A stretch of DNA of 64,000 bases. Source: Bacteroidales bacterium. GTDB taxonomy: Bacteria > Bacteroidota > Bacteroidia > Bacteroidales > Bacteroidaceae. Made by a program: the position numbers and the translations under genes. Position 1 is the stretch's first letter. Each line of letters begins with the position of its first letter. The notes beneath the pieces were generated by a model. That model did not search any database, was not told the origin of the DNA, and was given only the letters and a program-made list of their open reading frames with translations. Location of the stretch: contig SFCP01000001.1 of NCBI GenBank assembly GCA_004558535.1, positions 1-64,000 on the forward strand. Reading direction: 5' to 3'. This document shows positions 34,261 to 43,433 of the stretch, in pieces.

Positions 34261-37200
34261 TTATTTACTACGGCCTCGCGCCAATTCTTCGCGCAGGAAG
34301 TGCGCCGTATGTCCCTTGCCGGATTTCGCGACTTCCTCGGGGGTGCCCGTGATGACGACTTGGCCGCCCTCGCGTCCGCCTTCGGGGCCCATATCTACGA
34401 TGAAATCGGCCGTTTTTATCACATCGAGGTTGTGTTCTATGACGATAACTGTATTTCCGCGCTCCACAAGTTTTTGCAGCACGCCGAGCAGTACGCGTAT
34501 GTCCTCGAAGTGCAAGCCTGTGGTGGGCTCGTCCAAGATATAAACGGTACGTCCGGTGTCGCGCTTGGCCAGTTCGGTGGCCAATTTGACGCGCTGGCTC
34601 TCACCGCCCGAGAGTGTGGTGGAACTTTGTCCGAGTTTGATGTAGCCCAGGCCTACATCCTGCAGCACTTTTATCTTGTGGAGGATATTAGGTACGTTTT
34701 CGAAGAACTCCACTGCGCGGTTGACGGTCATATCCAGCACATCGGCGATACTCTTTCCCTTGAAGCGCACCTCAAGTGTCTCGCGGTTGTAGCGCTTGCC
34801 GTGACAGGTTTCGCAAGGTACGAATACGTCGGGCAGGAAGTTCATTTCGATGGTTTTATAGCCGTTTCCCTTGCATGTCTCGCAGCGTCCGCCGCGCACG
34901 TTAAAGGAGAAGCGTCCGGGCTTGTAGCCGCGGATTTTCGCTTCGGGCAGGTTGACGTACAGGTTGCGGATGTCGGAAAAGACGCCCGTGTAGGTAGCCG
35001 GATTGGAGCGCGGAGTACGTCCCAGCGGGCTTTGATCCACATCGACTACCTTGTCGATATTTTCGATTCCATCGAGCTTTTCGTAGGCCAGCGGCTCGCG
35101 GAGCGAGCGGTAGAAGTGTTGCGACAGAATGGGCAGGAGGGTATCGTTGATCAAAGTGCTCTTTCCGCTGCCCGAAACGCCGGTCACGCAAATGAAAGTG
35201 CCCAGCGGGAAGCGCACGGTTACGCCTTTCAGATTATTGCCGCGTGCTCCTTTCAGCAGTAAATTGCTTCCATTTCCTTTTCTCCGCTTTGTAGGAACTT
35301 CTATGCGCAGGTCATCGTTCAGGTATCGGGCCGTCAGTGTGTCCTTTTGGAGCATTTCGTGCGGCGTACCTTGGAAAACGATTTCTCCACCCATACGTCC
35401 GGCGCCCGGACCCAAGTCTATGATATAGTCTGCGGCGTTCATCATGTCGCGGTCGTGCTCGACGACGACGACTGTGTTGCCGGTGTCGCGCAGTTTCCGC
35501 AGGGAATTTATCAGCCGCACGTTGTCGCGTTGATGCAGGCCGATGCTGGGCTCGTCCAGGATGTAGAGGACATTTACCAGCTGCGACCCGATTTGTGTGG
35601 CCAGGCGGATTCGTTGGCTCTCGCCGCCCGACAGTGTCATTGTGGCACGACTTAGCGAGAGATAGCCAAGACCTACGTCGAGCAGGAACTTGAGTCGTAC
35701 GCGCAACTCCTTGAGTATTTCTGCGGCAATGGTCCGGTTTTTCGTTTCCAGACGTTCCTCGACGTTTTCCAACCAAGCATAGAGCTCGCAAATATCCATT
35801 GCTGCGAGCTGGTGGATAGCCATTCCGTCGAAACGGTAACTCATGGCCTCGCGGTTCAGACGTGCGCCGTGGCACAGGGGACATTCGCGCTCCATGGAGA
35901 ACGATTCGGCCCACCTGCGGGCGGCTGCCGACATATCATCGTCGCTCATTTGGCGAATATACTTGACCAAGCCGCCAAATTCCACGAAGTAGTCTTCCGT
36001 AGTGTGGGCCAGGGCGGCCGGGATGCGCAGCCGTTCGGTCGTACCGTTGAAGATTTCGTCCATGGCTTCCTCGGAAATCTCGCAAATCGGCGTATCGAGC
36101 GTAAAGTCGTGCTGCGAGAGCACCACATCTATGCACCAGAATATGAGGGCGGCGCGATATTTTCCCAGCGGAGCCAGTCCGCCTTTCCGAATGGAGAGGC
36201 GGTCGTCCGGCACTACCTTTTCGCGGTCCACTTCGCTGACGTAGCCCAATCCCTTGCACTTGGGGCAGGCGCCCTGTGCTGAGTTGAAGGAAAAGTTGTG
36301 GGGAGCGGGCTCACGATAGGAGATTCCGCTCGTCGGACACATGAGATGCTTGGACAGGAAGCGCACTTGGCCGTTTTTGCCGGCTTCATCGGTGATTTTG
36401 CCGGCTTCTTCGTTGTTTTTTTCGGCTACTTTGGTGATTTTTCCGGCTTCTTCGTTGGTTTTTCCGGCTTTGCTGCGGGTCGGATCTGCGTTGGCGTTGG
36501 GCGCGTCGGGCAGGTAGACCATCATCAGGCCCTCGCCCATTTCCAGTGTGCGGTGGACGCTTTGTTTCAGCCGCTCCGCATCTTTGGCGTGCGGCACTAA
36601 TTTATCGACTACCACCTCGATGTCGTGGTTTTTGTAGCGATCCAGTTTCATCCCGGGCTGGATTTCGCGGATTTCGCCGTCCACGCGCACGGTCAGGAAG
36701 CCCTTTTTGCGCACCGATTCGAAGAGTTCTTTGTAGTGTCCCTTGCGTGTGCGTACCAAGGGAGCCAGTAGTATGACGCGTTGCCCTTCGTAGTCGGAGA
36801 GGATGAGGTTCAGGATTTTTTCCTCGGTATATTTCACCATGCGCTCGCCGGTCACGTAGCTGTAGGCGTCGGCTGCGCGTGCGTAGAGTAGTCGCAGGAA
36901 GTCGTAGATTTCGGTGACGGTCCCCACGGTCGACCGTGGATTTTTGTTGGTCGTCTTTTGTTCGATGGAAATCACGGGACTGAGCCCCGTAATCTTGTCT
37001 ACGTCGGGCCGTTCAAGATTATCGAGGAAATTGCGGGCATAGGCCGAGAACGTTTCGATATAGCGGCGCTGCCCCTCGGCATATAGTGTGTCAAAAGCCA
37101 AGGAACTTTTTCCCGAACCGCTCAGTCCGGTGAAAACGGTGAGCGTGCCGCGCGGGAAGGCGGCATCCACGTTCTTCAGGTTGTGCACCCGCGCGCCGTA

Positions 37201-37332
37201 TATCCGCACCCACTGCCCGTCGGCAGCCGGCGGGTTGGCCGCAGGTGCTTCCTGTGGGCAGAAATCCCCGGTTTCATCGGCATTTTTTGCCTCTTGCTCC
37301 GTTGTATCCGGTTGTTGATGGGTGGGTTGCAT
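34261..37332 (-). CDS. uvrA: Excinuclease ABC subunit A
   Basis: A 1023-residue DNA damage sensor of nucleotide excision repair, with two ABC ATPase halves: Walker A GLSGSGKSSLAFDTLYAEGQ (near 69) and GVSGSGKSTLINDTLLP (near 720), and two LSGGESQR signatures. The second zinc module has CETCKGNGYKTIEMNFLPDV and CETCHGKRYN. The first module reads MCPTSGISYREPAPHNFSFN then CPKCKGLG, with Ser where the second Cys of the pair is expected. Two oddities add length: an N-terminal tail of about 40 residues, and a low-complexity insert near residues 286-320 made of EEAGKIT-type repeats. Its start at 37332 lies 32 bp after the T9SS type B gene. Confidence 0.96.
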   Translation of the reverse strand: MQPTHQQPDTTEQEAKNADETGDFCPQEAPAANPPAADGQWVRIYGARVHNLKNVDAAFPRGTLTVFTGLSGSGKSSLAFDTLYAEGQRRYIETFSAYARNFLDNLERPDVDKITGLSPVISIEQKTTNKNPRSTVGTVTEIYDFLRLLYARAADAYSYVTGERMVKYTEEKILNLILSDYEGQRVILLAPLVRTRKGHYKELFESVRKKGFLTVRVDGEIREIQPGMKLDRYKNHDIEVVVDKLVPHAKDAERLKQSVHRTLEMGEGLMMVYLPDAPNANADPTRSKAGKTNEEAGKITKVAEKNNEEAGKITDEAGKNGQVRFLSKHLMCPTSGISYREPAPHNFSFNSAQGACPKCKGLGYVSEVDREKVVPDDRLSIRKGGLAPLGKYRAALIFWCIDVVLSQHDFTLDTPICEISEEAMDEIFNGTTERLRIPAALAHTTEDYFVEFGGLVKYIRQMSDDDMSAAARRWAESFSMERECPLCHGARLNREAMSYRFDGMAIHQLAAMDICELYAWLENVEERLETKNRTIAAEILKELRVRLKFLLDVGLGYLSLSRATMTLSGGESQRIRLATQIGSQLVNVLYILDEPSIGLHQRDNVRLINSLRKLRDTGNTVVVVEHDRDMMNAADYIIDLGPGAGRMGGEIVFQGTPHEMLQKDTLTARYLNDDLRIEVPTKRRKGNGSNLLLKGARGNNLKGVTVRFPLGTFICVTGVSGSGKSTLINDTLLPILSQHFYRSLREPLAYEKLDGIENIDKVVDVDQSPLGRTPRSNPATYTGVFSDIRNLYVNLPEAKIRGYKPGRFSFNVRGGRCETCKGNGYKTIEMNFLPDVFVPCETCHGKRYNRETLEVRFKGKSIADVLDMTVNRAVEFFENVPNILHKIKVLQDVGLGYIKLGQSSTTLSGGESQRVKLATELAKRDTGRTVYILDEPTTGLHFEDIRVLLGVLQKLVERGNTVIVIEHNLDVIKTADFIVDMGPEGGREGGQVVITGTPEEVAKSGKGHTAHFLREELARGRSK

Positions 37333-37364
37333 ACGCTTTGTTTAATCCAGTGGGGAGGGGGCTG

Positions 37365-38069
37365 TCAGTTGGTCGTGCCTCCGTTTTCGGTGTAGCCGCG
37401 CAGGATGTTGATTACCTTTTTAATATTATAGTGTCGGCCGTCTGCGCCCTTTGCTTGTACTACCAAGTAGTAGGCGCCGTCGGGCACGTCGCTGCCGCCG
37501 CTTTTGCCGTCCCATCCGCCTGCGAGGTCGTCCCATTCATAGAGCTTTTTGCCCCATCGGTTGAAGACGGCGGCGTGAAACGAGACGATGCTCTGGTAGC
37601 CTTCCTTTGCTTGGAACACATCGTTCACGCCGTCACCGTTGGGTGTAAAGGCGTTGGGAAATTCCAGCTTGCTTTCGCTGATGGCTATGACGAAGGGCTG
37701 GTCCATCGAGTACTCGATGGTGTCGTTTCCCTGCACGAAGCTGATAATCAGCTCCACGGTAAACGAGCCGCTCTCGCGAAACGAGTAGGCGGTCTCCTCC
37801 TCGTAGCGCACCAGGTACGGTTTCTCCTCGCCCTGTCGGCAAAATCGCCATTCGTAGTAGGGTGTGTAGTCGCCTATGTCGGTCGGATTGGCCACGAAGC
37901 GGGCTTCCATTGGCGCCGAGCCGTCGAAGGATGTCATGTCGGTCTCGCTGCCGTCCTCCTCGGTCACCCACATTTGCGGATTGGCCGAGGGCAGGGCCTT
38001 CTGTCCGCTGCTTGACAGAGGCAAAGCAAACGTCAGGAGGAATACGCAGAATGGTAAGATTTTCGTCAT
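37365..38069 (-). CDS. Secreted protein with T9SS type B C-terminal domain
   Basis: A 234-residue exported protein: signal peptide residues 1-23 (LTFALPLSSSGQ), a PKD-like beta domain (TPYYEWRFCRQG, FRESGSFTVELIISFVQGND), and a C-terminal gliding motility-type sorting domain (FPNAFTPNGDGVNDVF, FNRWGKKLYEWDD, GGWDGKSGGSDVPDGAYYLV). That domain targets cargo to the type IX secretion system, implying the cell has one. The ATG at 38069 is preferred because a TACATTTG promoter box at 38085-38092 overlaps the alternative start at 38087. The cargo part is small, so its role is unknown. It heads the unit with uvrA, ybaK and the transporter. Confidence 0.85.
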   Translation of the reverse strand: MTKILPFCVFLLTFALPLSSSGQKALPSANPQMWVTEEDGSETDMTSFDGSAPMEARFVANPTDIGDYTPYYEWRFCRQGEEKPYLVRYEEETAYSFRESGSFTVELIISFVQGNDTIEYSMDQPFVIAISESKLEFPNAFTPNGDGVNDVFQAKEGYQSIVSFHAAVFNRWGKKLYEWDDLAGGWDGKSGGSDVPDGAYYLVVQAKGADGRHYNIKKVINILRGYTENGGTTN

Positions 38070-38169
38070 CCCACAATTTTTTTGCAAATGTACATAAATT
38101 CTACGAGATACTGCCCACCTGCGGGAAAATAGATGGCAGCCGGCTGTTGCCCCTATCGTTTACGGAAAT

Positions 38170-38201
38170 CGGCAGGGCGCTATTGGTGAGGCGTCCTGCC
38201 G
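38170..38201 (-). terminator. Hairpin after tdh
   Basis: CGGCAGGGCGC pairs with GCGTCCTGCCG (one mismatch) about 35 bp beyond the tdh stop. The U-run on the leftward side is weak. Confidence 0.55.
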
Positions 38202-38235
38202 ATGTATTTTCGTATAGGTGCGGTTTTGTTTTACC

Positions 38236-39192
38236 TTATCCCAGCAGTTTCACTTTCAGTTTCTCCAGCATGTCCACCGTCATGGTATCGAGGTTGTACT
38301 GCGGCTTCCAGTTCCATTCCTGTCGGGCACAGATATCGTCCAGGCTGTTGGGCCAGCTGTCGGCGTTGGCTTGCTTGAGGGGTTCCACCTTGTACTCCAT
38401 TTCAAATTCGGGCTTGTATTTGCGGATGGCAGCCAAGATGCCTTCGGGGTCGAAGCTCATCGAGGCGATGTTGAAGCCGTTGCGGTGGATCAGGCGGGTG
38501 GGGTCAGCCTCCATCAGCTGGACGCAGGCGTTGAGTGCGTCGGGCATGTACATCATGTCCATGTAGGTGCCGGCTGCGATGGGGCAGATGAATTTTTCGC
38601 CGCGCACGGCGCTGTAGTAGATGTCGACGGCATAGTCTGTCGTGCCGCCGCCCGGCGGTGTGACGTAGGAAATCAGTCCCGGGAAGCGTACGCTGCGTGT
38701 GTCCACGCCGTATTTTTTATGGTAGTAGTCCGACAGCAGTTCGGTGGTCACCTTGCTGACGCCGTAGATGGTAATGGGTCGCTGTATGGTGTCTTGCGGT
38801 GTGTTGTCGTGGGGAGTTTCGGGTCCGAAGGAGCCGATGGAGCTGGGCGTAAATACGGCGCAGTTGTTCATGCGTGCCACTTCGAGGACGTTCCACAGGC
38901 CGTCGATGCCAATCTTCCAGGCCAGTTTCGGTTTGCTCTCGGCTACGACCGAAAGCAGGGCTGCCAGATTGTAGATGGCGTCGATTTGATGCTTCTTCAC
39001 CACGCCCTCGATGCCGGCTGCATCAGTCACGTCGCAGATTTCCGCGGGGCCGCTTTCTTTCAGTTCCCCTTTCGGCTCTGCGCCGGTGATATAGCCGGCC
39101 ACCACATGCTCGTTGCCATAAATGCTGCGGAGCTTCATTGTCAGTTCGGAACCGATTTGTCCGGTTGCACCGATTACCAATATATTTTTCAT
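38236..39192 (-). CDS. tdh: L-threonine 3-dehydrogenase, SDR/epimerase type
   Basis: A 318-residue extended-SDR enzyme oxidising L-threonine to 2-amino-3-ketobutyrate with NAD. The nucleotide-binding motif is ILVIGATGQIGSEL at residues 4-17. The catalytic Ser/Thr and YxxxK are in FTPSSIGSFGPETP and TIYGVSKVTTELLSDYY, and FPGLISYVTPPGGGTTDYAV matches the short-chain TDH family rather than UDP-sugar epimerases. The ATG at 39192 starts MKNILVIG; a longer frame would add 24 residues over the promoter region. It diverges from kbl, the next enzyme of the pathway, which supports the function strongly. Confidence 0.92.
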   Translation of the reverse strand: MKNILVIGATGQIGSELTMKLRSIYGNEHVVAGYITGAEPKGELKESGPAEICDVTDAAGIEGVVKKHQIDAIYNLAALLSVVAESKPKLAWKIGIDGLWNVLEVARMNNCAVFTPSSIGSFGPETPHDNTPQDTIQRPITIYGVSKVTTELLSDYYHKKYGVDTRSVRFPGLISYVTPPGGGTTDYAVDIYYSAVRGEKFICPIAAGTYMDMMYMPDALNACVQLMEADPTRLIHRNGFNIASMSFDPEGILAAIRKYKPEFEMEYKVEPLKQANADSWPNSLDDICARQEWNWKPQYNLDTMTVDMLEKLKVKLLG

Positions 39193-39261
39193 GAGAGTAT
39201 GAGTTGAGTATGAGTTTTTCGGAGGAAAAGGCAAAGCCTGTGGGTTTTGGTTTTCGCTATG

Positions 39262-39332
39262 CAAAGGAACATCTTTTTTTTTAGATTTTCAAAGGATAGG
39301 CCCTTATAATTTCAAAAAAAGCCGTTCCTTTG
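39262..39332. promoter_or_regulatory. Divergent tdh-kbl promoter region
   Basis: TTCCTTTG with a following CA occurs on the minus strand at 39262-39269 (for tdh) and on the plus strand at 39325-39332 (for kbl). Each differs by one base from TAnnTTTG. No TTTG is found 20 nt upstream of either. Shared sequence on both sides suggests common control. Confidence 0.5.
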
Positions 39333-39468
39333 CAGTAAACAGCCGCCGGAGGGGTACGTTTTGCCCGTTGCGCCATCCTGCAGGCCGGTTTTGCTGTCGC
39401 GTGGGCGGGGCGAAGTGGCCCTGTCGCGCATGATCGTGATACAAACTACCACATAACTTCAATATATT

Positions 39469-40656
39469 ATGTACGGAAAATTTCAGCAACATCTGCAAAA
39501 CGAACTTGAGGCCATCAAGGAAGCCGGCCTCTACAAGAACGAACGCCTGATCGAGGGACCGCAGCAGGCTGCCATCTCGGTAAAGGGACAGGAAGTGCTC
39601 AACTTCTGCGCCAACAACTACCTGGGTCTGTCCAACAACCCGCGCCTCATCCGTGCGGCCAAGGAAATGATGGACCGCCGCGGCTACGGCATGTCGTCCG
39701 TGCGCTTCATCTGCGGCACACAGGATGTGCACAAGGAATTGGAGGCTGCCATCTCTGACTACTTCAAGACCGAGGACACCATCCTCTACGCTGCCTGCTT
39801 CGATGCCAACGGCGGTGTGTTCGAACCCCTGCTTACGGCCGACGATGCCATCATCTCGGACGCCCTGAACCACGCCAGCATCATCGACGGCGTGCGTCTG
39901 TGCAAGGCCAAGCGCTATCGTTACGCCAATGCAGACATGGCCGACCTCGAGCGTTGCCTGCAGGAGGCACAGGAGCAGCGTTTCCGCATCATCGTGACCG
40001 ACGGCGTCTTCTCGATGGACGGCAACGTGGCACCGATGGATAAGATCTGCGACCTGGCCGAGAAGTACGACGCCATGGTCATGGTCGACGAGAGCCATTC
40101 GGCCGGTGTAGTCGGCGCAACGGGCCACGGCGTGAGCGAGTTCTTCAACACGTACGGCCGCGTGGACATTTACACGGGCACACTCGGCAAGGCCTTTGGC
40201 GGAGCTATGGGTGGATTTACCACAGGCCGCAAGGAAATCATCGACATGCTGCGTCAGCGTTCGCGCCCCTACCTCTTCTCGAACTCCGTAGCCCCCGCCA
40301 TTGTCGGCGCTGCGCTGGAAACTTTCAAGATCCTGAAGGAGAGCAACGAAATCCACGACAAGCTGGTGGAGAACGTGGCTTATTTCCGCGAGAAGATGCT
40401 GGCTGCCGGCTTCGACATCAAGCCTACGCAAAGCGCCATCTGCGCCGTGATGCTCTATGATGCCAAGCTCTCGCAGGTATATGCCCAGAAGATGCAGGAA
40501 GAGGGTATCTATGTCACCGGTTTCTACTATCCCGTGGTGCCGAAGGACCAGGCCCGCATCCGCGTCCAGATTTCCGCCGGCCACGAGCGCGAGCACCTCG
40601 ACAAGTGTATCGCTGCGTTTATCAAGGTTGGCAAGGAACTTGGTGTCCTGAAGTAA
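39469..40656 (+). CDS. kbl: Glycine C-acetyltransferase (2-amino-3-ketobutyrate CoA ligase)
   Basis: A 395-residue PLP enzyme that splits 2-amino-3-ketobutyrate with CoA into glycine and acetyl-CoA. The fold-type I signature includes NFCANNYLGLSNNPRLIRAA, GMSSVRFICGTQDVHKELE, DALNHASIIDGVRLCKA, VDESHSAGVVGATGHGVSEF and the PLP-binding Lys in YTGTLGKAFGGAMGGF (near residue 243). Length and start (MYGKFQQHLQNELEAI) match Kbl, and the divergent tdh excludes the related serine palmitoyltransferase or AONS roles. It is cytosolic. Confidence 0.97.
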   Translation: MYGKFQQHLQNELEAIKEAGLYKNERLIEGPQQAAISVKGQEVLNFCANNYLGLSNNPRLIRAAKEMMDRRGYGMSSVRFICGTQDVHKELEAAISDYFKTEDTILYAACFDANGGVFEPLLTADDAIISDALNHASIIDGVRLCKAKRYRYANADMADLERCLQEAQEQRFRIIVTDGVFSMDGNVAPMDKICDLAEKYDAMVMVDESHSAGVVGATGHGVSEFFNTYGRVDIYTGTLGKAFGGAMGGFTTGRKEIIDMLRQRSRPYLFSNSVAPAIVGAALETFKILKESNEIHDKLVENVAYFREKMLAAGFDIKPTQSAICAVMLYDAKLSQVYAQKMQEEGIYVTGFYYPVVPKDQARIRVQISAGHEREHLDKCIAAFIKVGKELGVLK

Positions 40657-40697
40657 GGCAGCAACCAGCCTCCGCTGTGGAGGACCGACCAAATAGC

Positions 40698-40769
40698 GCG
40701 CGGGTTGCCCCGTCCCTTGACTCAACGACCGGTATTGGTCCGCGAGCCGCGGGTGGGGGCAACCCGCGC
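40698..40769 (+). terminator. Long-armed hairpin after kbl
   Basis: A 14-bp perfect stem GCGCGGGTTGCCCC with GGGGCAACCCGCGC encloses a 44-nt loop. It lies 42 bp after kbl, but there is no T-run, so it could instead be an RNA-stabilising structure or a remnant of an inverted repeat. Confidence 0.5.
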
Positions 40770-40820
40770 TCCGTGTTTGCCTTGCGGGAAATCCCCGCCC
40801 CTAATTCCTAATTCCCCTCC

Positions 40821-41127
40821 GGGCCAGAACTGCATAGAAGTGCATAGGTAGATTTAACGTAAACTTTCCTAAAGGGCCTTTTTGTGCCGGAATTTTCCTA
40901 TCAGATGCCGGAGCGTTTTCGCCAAGTGCTTTGTAGTTTTGACCAACCGGGACGTAGATAAAACCAAGTGCTTTGTAATTTTTTCCAAGTGCCGAATAGT
41001 TTTGCGCGCAGGCAGGACTTAAAAAAGGAGGAAGCCGCCTGTGGTGTACGGTTTCCTCCTTTGCATAGCAAATATACTACATTTTTCCGCGAAAAGCAAA
41101 TGCGGTCTTTCCCGTTTTAACATTTCC
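40821..41127 (-). repeat. Dispersed promoter-hairpin repeat, copy D
   Basis: Leftward copy: TTTG (41097-41100), exactly 20 nt, TATATTTG (41069-41076), hairpin (41024-41037 with 41049-41062) with one A-C mismatch in the minus-strand RNA, and U-run. Three clear iterons lie at about 40922-41005. Its outer end GGGCCAGAACTGCATAGAAG is identical to copy A, and both are preceded by AATTCCTAA-type sequence. The frame open in other copies is broken here by a one-base change in spacing. Confidence 0.88.
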
Positions 41128-41205
41128 CGCCGGCCGGGGCTTTGCGCCCTCAACCGCTGGGGGAGTGCCTGCTGCCGCGTACGGTCCGGTCGGCGCGGGC
41201 GGGGT

Positions 41206-41242
41206 AAAAATCATCCGGCGAAGGGGAAGCCTCGCCGGATGA
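41206..41242 (-). terminator. Terminator of the first acidic Ca-loop gene
   Basis: Read leftward TCATCCGGCG pairs with CGCCGGATGA and is followed by TTTTTA. A near copy serves the paralogue at 42556-42594. Confidence 0.8.
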
Positions 41243-41290
41243 ACCTTGGCATATTATTGTGCAGTCACATCGTTAGTGCCTTGCGGGAAA

Positions 41291-42346
41291 TTAAGCGAAA
41301 TCGCTGACGTCTTCGTCGTTGTTATAGTCATCGTTGTTGTCGGCATAGTCGCCTTCACCCTCGTTGCCTTCGTTGAGCTGTCCGTCCTCATCGTTGTGGA
41401 TGCCGTCGATATCCGTATCGTCGGGGAGTTCTTCGTCTTCGCCGGGCAGGGGTTCCTCGCCGTTGCCGCCTTCGTTGCCTTGTACGTAGACGACGGTGTT
41501 GGTAGCTTTTCCTAAGTCGGACATGGCGAACTGGTCGTCCCCTTCGATGACGCCGCCCTCGTCGGGTGTAAATTCTCCGTCGCCGTTTACGTCGTAGTAG
41601 AGCTCATCGGCCATGCCGTCGCCGTCGTAGTCAGTGACTACATAGACTTTACCGTCCATTGTGCCGGCAGTCTGGCTGGCTAAGAGGTTGCCCTCTGCGT
41701 CGACGATGGCTGTGGTCTGGTCTACGGTGAATTGGCTGTCTTCTCCCTCCGTTCCTCCGTTGTTTCCTCCCTCGCCGTTGGTGCCGTGGCCCTCTTCCGA
41801 GCCGCCTTCGTTGCCTTGTACGTAGACGGTGGTCTGGCTGGCTTGTCCCAAATTGGACATCGAGAATTGCTCAGCGCCATTGAGGGTGGCTCCCTCGTTG
41901 GGTGTAAATACTCCGTCGCCGTTCAGGTCGTAGAAAACCTCGTCGGCCATGCCGTCGCCGTTGTAATCCGTGGCCACATAGGCTTTTCCGTCTATTGTGC
42001 CGGTGGTCTGGCTGGCTATGAGGTTGCCCTCTTCGTCAACGATGGCTACGGTCTGGTCGGTGGTGAGGTTTTGCTCTCCCTTGGTTTCGTCTATGACTAC
42101 GTGCTTCTCGTTGATTGTGGTATTCTGGGCTCCTTGGGAGGCTCCGCCTACGAGGTCATCGCTGGTGATGTCGGTCTCTTCCACGACGGGAACTTCCTCC
42201 TCGTCGTCGATCAGGGTGGTGGCGGCAACTGCAGCGCCTGCGCCGATGATTCCCATGCCTGCAGCGATGCCGGCGGTCTTGGCGATATTGGATTTCTTTA
42301 CGCTTTCGTCTTCCAATTCTTCAACTTTGTAATCTTCGTAGTTCAT
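41291..42346 (-). CDS. Acidic protein with duplicated Ca-binding-like loops
   Basis: A 351-residue, very acidic protein of no family I recognise. It starts MNYEDYKVEELEDESVKKSN, then has one hydrophobic helix (IAAGMGIIGAGAAVAATTLI, about 26-46) that could anchor it. Two tandem repeats of about 85 residues follow (about 92-178 and 210-298), each with EGNL.ASQT.GT.DGK.YV and two Asp loops (DYNGDGMADEVFYDLNGDGVF), similar to EF-hand or dockerin loops, so four calcium sites are possible. The linker and tail are rich in G, E, N and D and end DYADNNDDYNNDEDVSDFA. A shorter paralogue follows upstream on the same strand. A TAGTTTTG box lies at 42449-42456. Confidence 0.75.
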   Translation of the reverse strand: MNYEDYKVEELEDESVKKSNIAKTAGIAAGMGIIGAGAAVAATTLIDDEEEVPVVEETDITSDDLVGGASQGAQNTTINEKHVVIDETKGEQNLTTDQTVAIVDEEGNLIASQTTGTIDGKAYVATDYNGDGMADEVFYDLNGDGVFTPNEGATLNGAEQFSMSNLGQASQTTVYVQGNEGGSEEGHGTNGEGGNNGGTEGEDSQFTVDQTTAIVDAEGNLLASQTAGTMDGKVYVVTDYDGDGMADELYYDVNGDGEFTPDEGGVIEGDDQFAMSDLGKATNTVVYVQGNEGGNGEEPLPGEDEELPDDTDIDGIHNDEDGQLNEGNEGEGDYADNNDDYNNDEDVSDFA

Positions 42347-42555
42347 GGCTTATTCTTTTAGGTTTGTATTATTTTTTATTTTGTTTTCTCGGGATTTTGA
42401 ACCGCCGTTTCAAGTAGCGTTTCTATAGGTAAAGAGTGCGTTTTGGGGCAAAACTATCACCTGGGTGTAACTTTTTTTGATTTCCGGGGGGAATATTGTC
42501 CGCAGCGGGTTGCGGCGCGTTAGCTCCGTCGGGCGGTGGTCGGCACGATTGGGGT

Positions 42556-42594
42556 AATAAAATCATCCGGAGAAGGGGAGGCCTCGCCGGATGA
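42556..42594 (-). terminator. Terminator of the second acidic gene
   Basis: TCATCCGG and CCGGATGA pair leftward, followed by TTTTATTA. It is a duplicate of the one at 41206-41242, showing that the flank was copied with the gene. Confidence 0.75.
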
Positions 42595-42642
42595 ACCTTG
42601 GCCTATTATCGTGCAGTCACATCGTTTGTGCCTTGCGGGAAA

Positions 42643-43257
42643 TTAGGCGAAATCGCAGACGTCTTCGTCGTTGTTATAGTCATCGTTGTTGTCGGCATAG
42701 TCGCCTATGCCTTCGTTGCCCCCGTCCGGCTGTCCGTTTCCATCGTCGTAGATGTCGTCGATATCCATTTCGTCAAGGATTTCATCGTCTCCGCCGGCCA
42801 TGGCCTCCTTGCCGGTGCCGTCTTCGCTGCCCGGTGCATGGACGGATGCCTGACGGGTCTGGCTCACGTGGGTCATCGAGAATTGATTAGTGCGGCCGAG
42901 GGTGGTTCTCTCGTCGTGAGTAAATATGTCGTCGCCGTTCAGGTTAAGGTTGGTGCCGTTGGCCATGTCGTCGCCGTTGTACTCCGTGGCCGCGTAGGCT
43001 TTCCCGTTCATTTGCACCTTATTGATTGTGGAGTTCTGGGCTTCTTGTGAGGCTCCGCCTGCAGTTTTGTCGCCGGTATTGTCGGTATCATCCGCGTCGG
43101 GAGCTTCCTCCTTGTCATCCATCAGGCCGTTGGCTGCAATTGCGACGCCTGCGCCGACGATACTCAGGCCTGCATCGAGGCCTGCGGTCTTGGCGATACT
43201 GGCTTTCTTTACGCTTTCGTCTTCCAATTCTTCAATTCTGCGTTTTTTGTGGTTCAT
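42643..43257 (-). CDS. Degenerate paralogue of the acidic Ca-loop protein
   Basis: A 204-residue protein with the same start pattern (RRIEELEDESVKKASIAKTA), the same single helix and the same end (DYADNNDDYNNDEDVCDFA) as the gene at 41291-42346. It has one repeat instead of two, and its Asp loops have lost key residues (EYNGDDMANGTNLNLNGDDI), so calcium binding is doubtful. DNA similarity extends into both flanks, so this is a tandem gene duplication that has since decayed or diverged. No stop interrupts it. The 175 bp upstream to gltD hold no gene. Confidence 0.7.
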   Translation of the reverse strand: MNHKKRRIEELEDESVKKASIAKTAGLDAGLSIVGAGVAIAANGLMDDKEEAPDADDTDNTGDKTAGGASQEAQNSTINKVQMNGKAYAATEYNGDDMANGTNLNLNGDDIFTHDERTTLGRTNQFSMTHVSQTRQASVHAPGSEDGTGKEAMAGGDDEILDEMDIDDIYDDGNGQPDGGNEGIGDYADNNDDYNNDEDVCDFA

Positions 43258-43433
43258 GGCTTAGATTATTAGGTCGGTATTATTTCTTATTGTGATTACT
43301 TGGAATTTGGAACCGCCGTTTCTGGTGGCGTTTCTACAGGTAAAGAGTGCGTTTTGAGGGGCAAATTTGTCGCTTGTGCGCAAACACGTTTGTTTTCCGG
43401 GGAGATACTGTCCGCAGACACCTTTCGGTGTGG

